From Catenovulum adriaticum (GTDB taxonomy: Bacteria > Pseudomonadota > Gammaproteobacteria > Enterobacterales > Alteromonadaceae), in assembly GCF_026725475.1 (NCBI RefSeq), contig NZ_CP109965.1:2728001-2792000 (forward strand): a stretch of 64,000 nt of DNA, given 5' to 3'. Of this stretch, positions 53,351 to 62,425 are shown piece after piece. The notes under the pieces are model-generated. The model was not told where the DNA came from and did not search any database. It saw only the letters and a list, made by a program, of their open reading frames with translations. The first letter of the stretch is position 1. Every line of letters starts with the position of its first letter. The position numbers and the translations under genes are program-made.

Positions 53351-54154
53351 TCACAAGCCAATAAACATTTGGGTTGCAGACGCTAACAGTGCTATCCCCA
53401 AACAAATACGAATAACCTTGTCAGAAAAATAACTTGCCATTTTAGCACCTAAAGGCGCAAATAACACAGAGGTTGCAATTATCCCTAAAAAGGCGGGTAA
53501 ATAAATATAACCAATTGTATATTTGGGCAATTCCGTTTCATTAGCACCGGTAATTAAATAACTTAAACTGCCAAATACAGCAATTAGAAGCCCACAAGTA
53601 GCAGAAGTTCCCACAGCTCGCCTTGCCTCTAACCCCAACCAAATTAATGCCGGACTTAACAAGGTACCGCCGCCAATCCCAATCAGGCTTGAAATAACCC
53701 CAGTAATAAAGCCGATCAGCGACAGCCAACCTCGGCATTGTGCATAGTCAGAAACAGGCTGAAGATAACGGTTTTTAAAGACAGAATAGAGCCCTAAAAC
53801 CGCACAAAAACTGCCAAAAATTATAGCTAAAAAGTCATTACTAAATTGCGAGCCAAGCGTAGCCCCCAACATAGCGCCAAACATTAGCCCTGGAAACAAA
53901 CTAAATACCGCAGGCCAAACAATATTGTGCCGCTTTTGGTGACTGTAAGTAGAAGATATCGCGGTAAATACAATAGTGGCGAGTGACGTTCCTATTGCAA
54001 TAACCATCACTTTTTCTTGTACTATACCAGCATAAGGCAAAGCAACTGATAATAAAGGCACAACAACTAAACCACCACCTATGCCTAAAAACCCTGCTAA
54101 AATCCCTGCAACAATACCCGTAAGCAGAAAAATACCAATTAAAATAATATCCAT
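53351..54154 (-). CDS. TSUP-family membrane transporter (TauE/SafE-like)
   Basis: A 267-residue protein with about eight membrane segments and two repeated halves: AGFLGIGGGLVVVPLLSVAL near the start and SSLIGIGGGTLLSPALIWLG in the second half, the TauE/SafE repeat. The family exports or imports sulfite, sulfonates or other organic anions; the substrate is not known here. It lies between ptsP and lgt on the same strand. Confidence 0.9.
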   Translation of the reverse strand: MDIILIGIFLLTGIVAGILAGFLGIGGGLVVVPLLSVALPYAGIVQEKVMVIAIGTSLATIVFTAISSTYSHQKRHNIVWPAVFSLFPGLMFGAMLGATLGSQFSNDFLAIIFGSFCAVLGLYSVFKNRYLQPVSDYAQCRGWLSLIGFITGVISSLIGIGGGTLLSPALIWLGLEARRAVGTSATCGLLIAVFGSLSYLITGANETELPKYTIGYIYLPAFLGIIATSVLFAPLGAKMASYFSDKVIRICLGIALLASATQMFIGL

Positions 54155-54242
54155 AATGTTTGTATTTTGATGATGTTATAAGTCAGGTTAGAAAGTAAAT
54201 TAGCGCGTTAAAATGACAATGATAATAAAAGCAACAGCAATT

Positions 54243-56513
54243 TTATTTACCAGCACGAATAAAACCGCTTAACCCAAGTTCATCTAGCATTTTTATTGCT
54301 GAGTTTCGAACTTGCTGCGGTGAAGACATATCACTAATTTGAGCCAACAAAGACTCTGCTTGAGTGATACTTAAGTGCTTTAAAATCCATTTTGCTTTAA
54401 GCAAGTTTTGAGCATTCATACTAAAGTGACGATATCCCATCGCAAGCAACAGTAATAAACCAATTGGCTCGCCTGCCATTTCACCGCAAATACTAACGGG
54501 TATCGAATGTTTGTGACAACGGTGAATAATATAGTGTAAAGCTTCAAGAACCCCAGGATGATAATAATCATAAAGGTTAGCAACCCTAGGGTTGTTACGA
54601 TCAACGGCCAATAAATACTGAGTTAAATCATTACTACCCACAGAGAAAAAGTCTACCATTTTAGATAATAATCCAATCTGATAAATGGTTGCGGGAACTT
54701 CTAGCATGACCCCTATTTTTGGTCGCTCAATTTGCATTTCCATTTCTTCACAAAGCTCATAATGAGCTTGCTCAATTAAACGCAAAGACTCTTCAACTTC
54801 GGCTACAGAGGTAATCATAGGCAGCAGAATTTGTAAATTCCCCCGTCCAATATTAGCTCTGAGCATCGCTCTTACCTGAACCAGTAAGATCTCTGGATGA
54901 TCTAAAGTCATCCGAATACCACGCCACCCCAAAAATGGATTATCTTCAGTAATTGGAAAATAAGGCAAAGGTTTATCGCCGCCCACATCTAACGTACGCA
55001 TGCTAATAGGTTTATTTGGGTAAGCGTCAAGCGCACGTTCGTACAATAAAAACTGCTCTTGCTCTGATGGAAAACAACTTCGAACCATAAATGGAATTTC
55101 AGTTCGATATAAGCCTATACCATCAGCTTTAATCCCTCTAACCACTTCAAAATCAGCCGCTAACCCCGTATTAATACTTAAAGATAAAGGCACACCATCT
55201 GCGGTGCAAGCATCTTCAGACGCTATGGTTTGAACCATAGAATCAAGTGCTTGCTCTTGCACTTGTAAACTTCGATATTCTCGGGTAACTACAGCGTCAG
55301 GGTTGAAAAACACATGCCCGCTGTAACCATCAATAATGGTTTTACGACCATCTAAATTATTGAGAGGGAGTTCTTCTACCCCCATTACCGCGGGTATACC
55401 TAATGCTCTAGCCAAAATGGCTGCATGAGAATTATTTGAGCCTTTAATTGAGCAAATACCAACTAATTTTTCTCTGGGTAACTCAGCTAACATAGAAGCG
55501 GTGACTTCTTCGGCAACTAAAATAAGTTCATCAGGCAGTGCACGCCGAGCCAGCTCTTTTGCTACTATGTTACCAAGTACTCGCTGGCCAATATCTCGAA
55601 TATCAGTTACTCGCTCACGAATGTAACTATCTTCCATTTGCTCAAATTCACTACAAATAGATTCAATTACAATTTTAAGCGCAGTGGCGGCGTTCCACCC
55701 ACTATGAATTTGCTCTTGGACTTTTTCACCCAAAGAATCGTCATTAAGCATGTGGTGGTATACATCAAATATTGCTGAAGTATCGCTTGGCAATATTTGC
55801 GTCATTTTACCCGATAATACTTTTAGCTCTTGTTGGGTTTTTTTGACTGCTTGTTTAAAGCGAATAATTTCACGCGCAATATTATGTGTGCGCTTTGGCA
55901 CAATCGAGGTAAAACTCACCTGTGGCTGAATAATAAAAGCAGAACCTATCGCCACACCATTAGCACCACCAACCCCTTTAAGAGATTTAGACCGTGTTTT
56001 TAACGCCGGGTTTTCAGCTCTATCTATTGCTTCTCGTGCTTCTGCCTGGGCAATTGCCGCCCCTAATTGAGCAGCTAATGTCACTAAAAAAGCAACTTCA
56101 CTTTCGTCGAATAAACCTGCTTTAAACTGCTGCACACTAATAACACCCAATACTTTACGTTGGTGTATAATTGGTGCCCCTAAAAAGGCATTATAGGCAT
56201 CTTCGTGAACTTGGGGGGTAACTAAAAACCGGGGATGAGAACGTGCATTGGCAATATTAACTGGCTCTTCTTTTTCGCCAACTAAACCAACCAAACCTTC
56301 ATCAAACCGAATAGCGACAGAACCTATCGCATTTAAGGCAAGGCCATCACTTGCCATTAGCAAATGATGGCGATTTTCATCATCAGATAAATAAATAGAG
56401 CAACACTCAGTTTGCATTGATTCTTTAACCATTTGAGCCACTTTTGCAAGCGCTTTTTCCAGCACTGGCTGGCGGTTAACTTCATCAACAATGCGTTTGA
56501 GTATTGTCAACAT
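54243..56513 (-). CDS. ptsP: Phosphoenolpyruvate--protein phosphotransferase, nitrogen PTS (EI-Ntr)
   Basis: A 756-residue enzyme I paralogue. N-terminal GAF domain (about residues 15-155, ECCSIYLSDDENRHHLLMAS), then the EI N-domain with the phosphorylated His in GSNNSHAAILARALGIPAVM, and the PEP-binding barrel (RTLDVGGDKPLPYF, GWRGIRM, IGVMLEVPA, FFSVGSNDLTQY, ICGEMAG). It starts the regulatory PTS-Ntr phosphorelay to NPr and EIIA-Ntr. It overlaps rppH by 7 bp. Confidence 0.96.
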   Translation of the reverse strand: MLTILKRIVDEVNRQPVLEKALAKVAQMVKESMQTECCSIYLSDDENRHHLLMASDGLALNAIGSVAIRFDEGLVGLVGEKEEPVNIANARSHPRFLVTPQVHEDAYNAFLGAPIIHQRKVLGVISVQQFKAGLFDESEVAFLVTLAAQLGAAIAQAEAREAIDRAENPALKTRSKSLKGVGGANGVAIGSAFIIQPQVSFTSIVPKRTHNIAREIIRFKQAVKKTQQELKVLSGKMTQILPSDTSAIFDVYHHMLNDDSLGEKVQEQIHSGWNAATALKIVIESICSEFEQMEDSYIRERVTDIRDIGQRVLGNIVAKELARRALPDELILVAEEVTASMLAELPREKLVGICSIKGSNNSHAAILARALGIPAVMGVEELPLNNLDGRKTIIDGYSGHVFFNPDAVVTREYRSLQVQEQALDSMVQTIASEDACTADGVPLSLSINTGLAADFEVVRGIKADGIGLYRTEIPFMVRSCFPSEQEQFLLYERALDAYPNKPISMRTLDVGGDKPLPYFPITEDNPFLGWRGIRMTLDHPEILLVQVRAMLRANIGRGNLQILLPMITSVAEVEESLRLIEQAHYELCEEMEMQIERPKIGVMLEVPATIYQIGLLSKMVDFFSVGSNDLTQYLLAVDRNNPRVANLYDYYHPGVLEALHYIIHRCHKHSIPVSICGEMAGEPIGLLLLLAMGYRHFSMNAQNLLKAKWILKHLSITQAESLLAQISDMSSPQQVRNSAIKMLDELGLSGFIRAGK

Positions 56514-57031
56514 TTTCGGTAATGTCTCCGCTTTTTATTGTCTTTGTTGTAACGTTTATGTGGCATAGCAATTGATGCAAATTCTTTCATTACCTTTCTG
56601 TATACGTCTCGTTTAAAAGATACAACTTGACGCACTGGATACCAGTAACTAACCCAACGCCATTCGTCAAATTCAGGATGATTTGAACTTAACAAATTAA
56701 CTTTACTCTCCGCACAGCGCAACCTCAACAAAAACCATTTTTGTTTTTGCCCGATGCAAACTGGATTTGAGTCTTTTCGGATTAATCTTTTCGGTAACCG
56801 ATATTTATGCCAGTTTCGAGTGTAGTACATCACCTCGACATCTTTTTCACGCAAGCCTACTTCTTCGTACAATTCACGGTACATTGTTTGTTCCGCGCTT
56901 TCCCCTTCGTCCATACCACCTTGAGGAAATTGCCACGAATGTTGTCCATAACGCCTTGCCCAAAAAACCTGACCATATCGATTGCAAATCACTATGCCGA
57001 TATTGGCACGATAACCATCGGCATCTATCAC
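56507..57031 (-). CDS. rppH: RNA pyrophosphohydrolase
   Basis: A 174-residue Nudix hydrolase that converts 5'-triphosphate (or diphosphate) ends of mRNA to monophosphate, which starts decay. The Nudix box is GGMDEGESAEQTMYRELYEE plus VGL; the family start is MIDADGYRANIGIVICNRYG. The C-terminus is basic (KRYNKDNKKRRHYRK), fit for RNA contact. It is the first gene of the rppH-ptsP-TSUP-lgt-thyA run. Confidence 0.96.
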   Translation of the reverse strand: MIDADGYRANIGIVICNRYGQVFWARRYGQHSWQFPQGGMDEGESAEQTMYRELYEEVGLREKDVEVMYYTRNWHKYRLPKRLIRKDSNPVCIGQKQKWFLLRLRCAESKVNLLSSNHPEFDEWRWVSYWYPVRQVVSFKRDVYRKVMKEFASIAMPHKRYNKDNKKRRHYRKC

Positions 57032-57157
57032 GACTTAACTCACATTCTAAATCTTGTGTATGCTCTGATTCTTTCACAAAGTTGTCACATGAGCAAACAA
57101 ACTGAATTGATTAATTTATAAAAACAGCAAAAAAGCTTAAATTAAGCTTAATTTATT

Positions 57158-59317
57158 TTAAACCGTCAAAAAGCGCCGTAATACATTGTACAAATTATCT
57201 GCATTTATCGGTTTTGTTAAAAAGCTATCCATTCCTACATCGTAGCAAGCTTGTTCATCAGCTCTGAGTGCGTGAGCGGTTAATGCAACTATCGGAGGTT
57301 GATGACTGAGTGTTAATTCACGGATCTGTTTGGTAGCAGACAAGCCATCTAACTTAGGCATTTGTAAGTCCATTAAAATCAGTGAGTAATGATGCTGCTG
57401 TACTTTTTCTATCGCTTGATAGCCATCAGCTGCAATATCCACTTCTAACTCAACCACTTCTAATAAATTTTGAATGACTTCTTGATTAATTTCGTTGTCT
57501 TCCACCACCAAAATACGTTTACCTGGCCAATGAGCCGTATTAGGTTGTTGTTTTTTACCTAATAAATACGCCGCTAATTGTTGTGCGCTTAAAAAAGCAG
57601 GCACAGAATTAAAAAGACCATTAGATTGATGCTTATGCGTATTGAGCAACGCCCAGCTTGAAGGAGGGTTTAGCTGAGGATTCATTTTTAATAAAGCCAA
57701 ATCGAATAAAACATAGGCCTGAAAATTTTTAGATAATGCGCTTTCTATTTCAGCGTAATTTTCAATTATGCTCAGAGAGACACCCAACTGTTGAGCTAAA
57801 CAACTATAGTGATGCTGCAGCACTTGGTTATTTGAAATTAACTGAATAGGTTTATGCTGTTCAAGTAAATCTTTATTAATTGTCACCGAGTTATTAGCCG
57901 CCAAGCCAATTGGTATTGAAACCACAACACAAGTGCCTTTACCTAACTGACTTTCAATTGCTATTTCACCAGATAATAATTGAACGAGCTTTTTAACAAT
58001 AGATAAACCAATACCGCAGCCAGCATAATTACGCGCTAAGCCTTTGCTTTGTTGATTAAACGCATCAAACGCCCCATTGACCATATCGTTTGGCATACCA
58101 ACGCCTGTATCCGTAATTTTTAATATTAACACCCCATCAGTAGATTGCTCTGTTGGCGTATTAAGTAACTGGATATCAATAATAACATGGCCTATTTCGG
58201 TAAACTTTAAAGCGTTAGAGCATAAGTTACTTAAAATAGAGTCAAGTGCTTTCACGTCACTTTCAAATCGGCAAGGCACGTTAGCTGCAATATTCATTTC
58301 TAACTCTAAACCTTTAGCGTTAGCTTGGGCGCGCCACAATTCGAGTTTATCCGATAGCAATTGAGTAAATGAAAACGACTTATGATAAATAACGACTTTA
58401 TCTTGCTCTAAATCGGCAAACTCTAAAATAAAATCCAAAATAGCCATTAAATCTAGGGCAGATTGCTCTGCTTTTTGTACATGCAGAGCATCAAAATGGC
58501 GTTGGTTTTTCATGATATTTAACATGCCTAAAACCCCATTTAGCGGAGTTCTCACTTCGTGGCTAATGTTGGTTAATAATTGAGATTTTACACTATTGGC
58601 ATGCTCGGCCTGCTCTTTAGCGATAATAAGCTGATTAGCGCTACGCTCTTGGCGTTTAAATAAGCGAACAATTTGCGCTTGAGTCGGTTTTACAATATAA
58701 ACCACAATTAAAACGATCAATATCAAAGTGATCAGCCATATCGCCAATAAAGTTACTTTAAGTACAAATTGCATATTTTCAGCTTGCTGCTGATAAACAG
58801 TTACCACTTGTTCCAAAGCGATCAAAAGCTGCTCTAACTTATTGCTATTAAATAATATTTGATAATCACGCTGTTCAGATGAACCTTGATTTAAAAATAA
58901 TTGAACATCGGCTGAAAGCTGCTCAACAAAGGACTGAATAGAGCGCACGGAAGGCGTTTGAAATTGATTTACTTTCAGTTGGTTTTCATCAGATAAAATA
59001 GTTAATGCGCTTGCTTGAGTTAGTTTTAAATAGCCCAGGTTAAATTCTGCTAAGGTATTTTTAATATCCGGCACATTAACAGTATCTAAGTTTCGTTGGC
59101 GCAGATCTAATATTTGATAAGCTTGTAGATTAATTTTTTGCGACAACATTCGCTGTCGACCTGCTAAATTAATATAAGAGGCAAATTTGGTTTGTTGGTA
59201 AAGTACATATAAAGAGGCAACAGTAGAGGCACTGATTGATAAAATTAGCAAAACTATTACTAATTTATATTGCCGTTTAATTCGTGAAAATACCGGTTTA
59301 TTCTTCACCACAGCCAA
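57158..59317 (-). CDS. Hybrid sensor histidine kinase with PilJ/NarX-type N-terminal domain
   Basis: 719 residues. A first helix (about 18-38), then a PilJ/NarX-type four-helix sensor with NLAGRQRMLSQKINLQAYQI, a second helix near 185-210, a kinase core with H box LTNISHEVRTPLNGVLGML, N box LSNLCSNALKFTE and G box GCGIGLSIVKKLV, a degenerate receiver-like stretch, and an intact C-terminal receiver (ILVVEDNEINQEV, LILMDLQMPKLDG, VALTAHAL). No Hpt domain or partner regulator is adjacent, so the phosphate acceptor is elsewhere. It is not clearly BarA. Confidence 0.92.
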   Translation of the reverse strand: MAVVKNKPVFSRIKRQYKLVIVLLILSISASTVASLYVLYQQTKFASYINLAGRQRMLSQKINLQAYQILDLRQRNLDTVNVPDIKNTLAEFNLGYLKLTQASALTILSDENQLKVNQFQTPSVRSIQSFVEQLSADVQLFLNQGSSEQRDYQILFNSNKLEQLLIALEQVVTVYQQQAENMQFVLKVTLLAIWLITLILIVLIVVYIVKPTQAQIVRLFKRQERSANQLIIAKEQAEHANSVKSQLLTNISHEVRTPLNGVLGMLNIMKNQRHFDALHVQKAEQSALDLMAILDFILEFADLEQDKVVIYHKSFSFTQLLSDKLELWRAQANAKGLELEMNIAANVPCRFESDVKALDSILSNLCSNALKFTEIGHVIIDIQLLNTPTEQSTDGVLILKITDTGVGMPNDMVNGAFDAFNQQSKGLARNYAGCGIGLSIVKKLVQLLSGEIAIESQLGKGTCVVVSIPIGLAANNSVTINKDLLEQHKPIQLISNNQVLQHHYSCLAQQLGVSLSIIENYAEIESALSKNFQAYVLFDLALLKMNPQLNPPSSWALLNTHKHQSNGLFNSVPAFLSAQQLAAYLLGKKQQPNTAHWPGKRILVVEDNEINQEVIQNLLEVVELEVDIAADGYQAIEKVQQHHYSLILMDLQMPKLDGLSATKQIRELTLSHQPPIVALTAHALRADEQACYDVGMDSFLTKPINADNLYNVLRRFLTV

Positions 59318-59502
59318 AAATCTCCCTCGCTTTAATTATTATTCATCCTGCACTGAGTGTAGGTAAATTATAAGAAAATTTCGAGGTGTTTTACGTGAAT
59401 AAACAAAAATAAAAACTTAATTGAATTTAAATTGGGTAACAGACCGGAAGAAACGACTAAAAATATGATTTAATTTCAGGAGATAATAAACTCACGCCGC
59501 AC

Positions 59503-59889
59503 TTAACAACTTTTACAGCTACGGCATAATTTCACATTCATAATATGTGCAAAGACAATTAAACCCGCACCGACACCAATTAAATAAGGGTGAAGTCCCT
59601 CACCAAAAGAGTCTTTGAATGAATAAATAAAACCGCCTAACGCAAGACAATAAAGCGGGTAAAGCCTTTTATGATAACGTTGATAACCAGTATAAAGCGC
59701 AATAAACCCTGCGACCATAGAGATAGCTAAAACAATATCTTCAAATACATGTTCGCCAATAAATGACAAACCAATCAAGGGCAATACAGGAATTAATAGA
59801 GGCAAAAATACACAATGAATAGCGCATACAGTCGCAACTGTGATGCCCATTTTGTCTAATCTATTATTTTGATTTAAATCAGATTGCAT
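59503..59889 (-). CDS. MerC-domain membrane protein
   Basis: A 128-residue protein with about four membrane helices. MerC features: GITVATVCAIHCVFLPLLIP with a CxxHC motif in the first helix, and a Cys-rich tail (LCRSCKSC). MerC proteins move Hg(II) in mer operons, but no merA, merT or merR is here. A Zur-like palindrome 23 bp before the ATG suggests that this one handles zinc instead. GGGAG gives a good ribosome binding site. Confidence 0.87.
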   Translation of the reverse strand: MQSDLNQNNRLDKMGITVATVCAIHCVFLPLLIPVLPLIGLSFIGEHVFEDIVLAISMVAGFIALYTGYQRYHKRLYPLYCLALGGFIYSFKDSFGEGLHPYLIGVGAGLIVFAHIMNVKLCRSCKSC

Positions 59890-59911
59890 TTTTAAACTCC
59901 CGCTTTTGATA

Positions 59912-59926
59912 GGTTATAATATAACA
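59912..59926. promoter_or_regulatory. Zur-like operator upstream of the MerC-like gene
   Basis: GGTTATAATATAACA contains GTTATAATATAAC, the core of the gammaproteobacterial Zur box. The outer arms are less conserved. A further half-like GCTATAACATTTTGG lies at 59942-59956. Confidence 0.65.
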
Positions 59927-60035
59927 CAGGGGCAAATGTGATGCTATAACATTTTGGCATAGACTTAATAGGTAAACTAAAAATGCATTATAAAAAGCAA
60001 GGGTAAGCTAATCAGAAAAAGTAGGTATAAAAACA

Positions 60036-60063
60036 AAAACACCGTTCAGCAAAACGGTGTTTT
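60036..60063 (-). terminator. Terminator of the rpsF-priB-rpsR-rplI operon
   Basis: AAAACACCGTT (60036-60046) pairs with AACGGTGTTTT (60053-60063); read on the minus strand the stem is followed by a T-rich run. Confidence 0.88.
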
Positions 60064-60101
60064 CAGGGTTTCTTGAATCTTGGGTACAGGGTATCTAGCT
60101 A

Positions 60102-60554
60102 TTAAGCTTCAGCAATAACTTCTAGCTTGATAGTTGTAAAAACGTCTGCGTGTAATTGTAAATCGATATCGAACTCACCAGTAGTACGGATAGTACCAGT
60201 TGGTAAACGAACTTCAGATTTAGCAACTTCAACACCAGCTGCAGTAATTGCATCAGCAATATCGCGAGTACCGATAGAACCGAATAATTTACCTTCGTCA
60301 CCCGCTTTAGAAGCAATAGTAACGCTAGATAATTCAGCGACTTTCTCAGCGCGAGCTTCTGCTGCGGCTAATACTTCGCCTAATTTAGCTTCAAGTTCAG
60401 CGCGTTGCTGCTCGAAGTGTTCAACATTTGCTTTGGTTGCAGGTACTGCTTTTCCTTGAGGGAAAAGGAAGTTACGAGCATAACCAGCTTTAACTGAAAC
60501 TTGGTCGCCAAGCGTACCTAAGTTTGCAATTTTATCGAGAAGAATGATGTTCAT
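60102..60554 (-). CDS. rplI: 50S ribosomal protein L9
   Basis: A 150-residue protein: N-terminal rRNA-binding domain MNIILLDKIANLGTLGDQVS with VKAGYARNFLFPQGKAVPAT, a long connecting helix (about 45-75), and a C-terminal domain with KLFGSIGTRDIADAITAAG. It ends the S6-PriB-S18-L9 operon. Confidence 0.98.
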   Translation of the reverse strand: MNIILLDKIANLGTLGDQVSVKAGYARNFLFPQGKAVPATKANVEHFEQQRAELEAKLGEVLAAAEARAEKVAELSSVTIASKAGDEGKLFGSIGTRDIADAITAAGVEVAKSEVRLPTGTIRTTGEFDIDLQLHADVFTTIKLEVIAEA

Positions 60555-60588
60555 CTTGCTACCTTAAAATAACTATTAAACTTAGCGA

Positions 60589-60816
60589 TTAAGCGTGTAA
60601 ATCAGTGTACGGTAATAAAGACAAGTAGCGAGCACGTTTGATTGCGCGAGCTAATTGACGTTGATACTTAGCACTGGTACCTGTAATGCGGCTAGGGACA
60701 ATTTTGCCACTTTCAGTCACATAGTTTTTTAAAGTAGCGATATCTTTATAATCGATTTCGCTAACGCCTTCAGCCGTGAAGCGGCAGAATTTACGACGTC
60801 TGAAATAACGAGCCAT
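60589..60816 (-). CDS. rpsR: 30S ribosomal protein S18
   Basis: A 75-residue protein: MARYFRRRKFCRFTAEGVSE, IDYKDIATLKNYVTESGKIV, PSRITGTSAKYQRQLARAIK, RARYLSLLPYTD. It binds the platform with S6. It lies between priB and rplI; the upstream gap to priB is 10 bp. Confidence 0.98.
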   Translation of the reverse strand: MARYFRRRKFCRFTAEGVSEIDYKDIATLKNYVTESGKIVPSRITGTSAKYQRQLARAIKRARYLSLLPYTDLHA

Positions 60817-60826
60817 TGGCTTTCTC

Positions 60827-61135
60827 CTAATCTAATCTTTCAATTTGTTTGGCATGTATAACTAGCTGAGCAACACCACTTGCCATTTCTTGGCGCTGGA
60901 TAAAACCTGTTACTCTAATTGCCATGCCTAACTGTAAATTGTTGGTTTGCGTTGTTATAGGTTGTCCGCTTGCTATCACTCGGATTTTACACCAAACTCG
61001 TCTGACTAAACCTGCTTCTAATTGCTCAGAGCTATGCTCTAACACCAGATAACAATGTTCAATGCCGGCTGGGCTGGTTTTTCTAACCGGTTGACTGGCA
61101 ATTTGGCCAGCTATAACCAAGCTATTCTCAAACAC
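60827..61135 (-). CDS. priB: Primosomal replication protein N (PriB)
   Basis: A 102-residue OB-fold protein (NSLVIAGQIASQPVRKTSPA at the start, VWCKIRVIASGQ in the middle) that binds single-stranded DNA and helps PriA restart forks. The place between rpsF and rpsR is the E. coli one. The gap to rpsF is only 2 bp. Confidence 0.93.
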   Translation of the reverse strand: MFENSLVIAGQIASQPVRKTSPAGIEHCYLVLEHSSEQLEAGLVRRVWCKIRVIASGQPITTQTNNLQLGMAIRVTGFIQRQEMASGVAQLVIHAKQIERLD

Positions 61136-61137
61136 GC

Positions 61138-61524
61138 TTATTCAGCAGCTTGAGCCTTGCTTTCTTCAGCTTTTTCACTACGCTCTGGACGACCACGACC
61201 TGTTTCTTCTTTCTTCGCCATAGGTGAAGCTTCAGTAACGGCAGTTTTAGTACGCATAATGATGTTACGTAATACTGCATCGTTGAAACGGAAAGCGGTT
61301 TCAAGCTCTTCCATTGCAGCAGTAGTGGCATCAGCATTAATTAAAACATAGTGAGCTTTATGCAATTTTTCGATTGGATAAGCTAATTGACGACGACCCC
61401 AGTCTTCCAATCTGTGAATTTGTCCACCAGCATTAGTGATGATGCCTGAATAGCGCTCAATCATGCCAGCAACTTGTTCACTTTGGTCTGGGTGAACCAT
61501 AAATACGATTTCGTAATGACGCAT
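61138..61524 (-). CDS. rpsF: 30S ribosomal protein S6
   Basis: A 128-residue protein opening MRHYEIVFMVHPDQSEQV, with the usual GGQIHRLEDWGRRQLAYPIE and RFNDAVLRNIIMRTK. After residue 105 it has a charged, disordered tail (EETGRGRPERSEKAEE) longer in charge than function requires; E. coli S6 also has a tail that receives glutamates from RimK. First gene of the operon; AAGGAGCAAC precedes the ATG. Confidence 0.98.
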   Translation of the reverse strand: MRHYEIVFMVHPDQSEQVAGMIERYSGIITNAGGQIHRLEDWGRRQLAYPIEKLHKAHYVLINADATTAAMEELETAFRFNDAVLRNIIMRTKTAVTEASPMAKKEETGRGRPERSEKAEESKAQAAE

Positions 61525-61619
61525 TGTTGCTCCTTACGGTTAGTTAGCCCCGAGAACAGCTCAGTCAAACTGCCTATGGAGGCAAGGAACTGTGAATAGT
61601 GACTGATTTGAGGCCGCGA

Positions 61620-61648
61620 ATAGTACAGTAAGTAACCAAGGAAGACAA
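61620..61648 (-). promoter_or_regulatory. Predicted promoter of the rpsF operon
   Basis: On the minus strand TTGTCT, a 17-bp spacer and TACTAT are followed by the GC-rich discriminator TCGCGGCC. The leader of about 90 bases contains a hairpin TGCCT-CCAT-AGGCA (61571-61584) inside a longer ACAG/CTGT stem, a possible autoregulatory structure; I could not confirm the S6:S18 binding motif. Confidence 0.5.
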
Positions 61649-61770
61649 GCAATAAAACGCCCAGTTACAAATTAATAAACCTCAGTAACTTAATGTTAAA
61701 TTTGTGTTTGATTATTCAATTGTTTAAGCTCAATATCTCTACAATAAATTCTAGTGAGTCGAAACCAACA

Positions 61771-62409
61771 ATGCGTAAACTTGTCATTATTTTATTAGCC
61801 TTTTGTGCTGGCTTTTCAATCATGTCTTTTGAATTATTAGGTGGTCGAATGTTAGCGCCATTTTTTGGCAGCAGTGTTTATGTATGGGGTAGTATTATTA
61901 CCGTATTTATGTTGGCATTATCCTTGGGTTATTTAATAGGTGGTAAGCTGTCGCTCAATTCACCTAATTTAAATAAATTTGCGATAATATTTATTAGCGC
62001 GGCGATCAGTTTATTGCCCGCAATTTATTTTGCAGAGCCTTTATTTGAATTTGTGTTTCAATATATTGAAGACCCAAGATACGGGTCTCTGGTAGCCGCC
62101 AGTTTAGTATTTTTAATCCCCAGCATTATTTTAGGCATGATAGCGCCTTACTCAGTTAGGCTATTAACCGTATCGGCCGACTCATCAGGCCAAACCGCGG
62201 GCTTTTTATATTTTGTTTCTACCCTGGGCAGCGCAATAGGCACCATTATGACCTCTTTTTATTTAGTGCTTTGGATGGAAGTAAATCAAATTTTATGGCT
62301 CATCTTTAGCATTTTATTAAGTGCCGGTTTAATTGCTTTTTGCCACTCGGTATTACTCAATAAAAGTACCAACAAACCAAATTTAAACGCAGCCGTTTCT
62401 AACCAATAA
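61771..62409 (+). CDS. Membrane half of a spermidine-synthase-like protein
   Basis: About 212 residues with six or so membrane helices. MRKLVIILLAFCAGFSIMSF, then ELLGGRMLAPFFGSSVYVWG matches the N-terminal membrane domain of fused MFS/spermidine-synthase proteins. I start at ATG 61771 because the family begins there; an in-frame ATG at 61693 adds an unmatched leader. The synthase-like half is a separate gene 16 bp downstream, whereas most relatives have one polypeptide. Confidence 0.82.
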   Translation: MRKLVIILLAFCAGFSIMSFELLGGRMLAPFFGSSVYVWGSIITVFMLALSLGYLIGGKLSLNSPNLNKFAIIFISAAISLLPAIYFAEPLFEFVFQYIEDPRYGSLVAASLVFLIPSIILGMIAPYSVRLLTVSADSSGQTAGFLYFVSTLGSAIGTIMTSFYLVLWMEVNQILWLIFSILLSAGLIAFCHSVLLNKSTNKPNLNAAVSNQ

Positions 62410-62425
62410 TTTAAAAGGATTTTTT

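Noticed and set aside
57158..59317. BarA identity for the hybrid kinase (would link to the CsrB-like RNA)
   Set aside because: The N-terminal domain is PilJ/NarX-like and no Hpt domain follows the receiver, unlike BarA/GacS.
59503..59889. Mercury resistance operon
   Set aside because: Only a MerC-like gene is present; merR, merT, merP and merA are absent, and the upstream site looks like a Zur box.
61525..61619. S6:S18 autoregulatory RNA motif in the rpsF leader
   Set aside because: A hairpin is present, but I could not find the conserved CCG bulge in the right place; a covariance-model search would decide.
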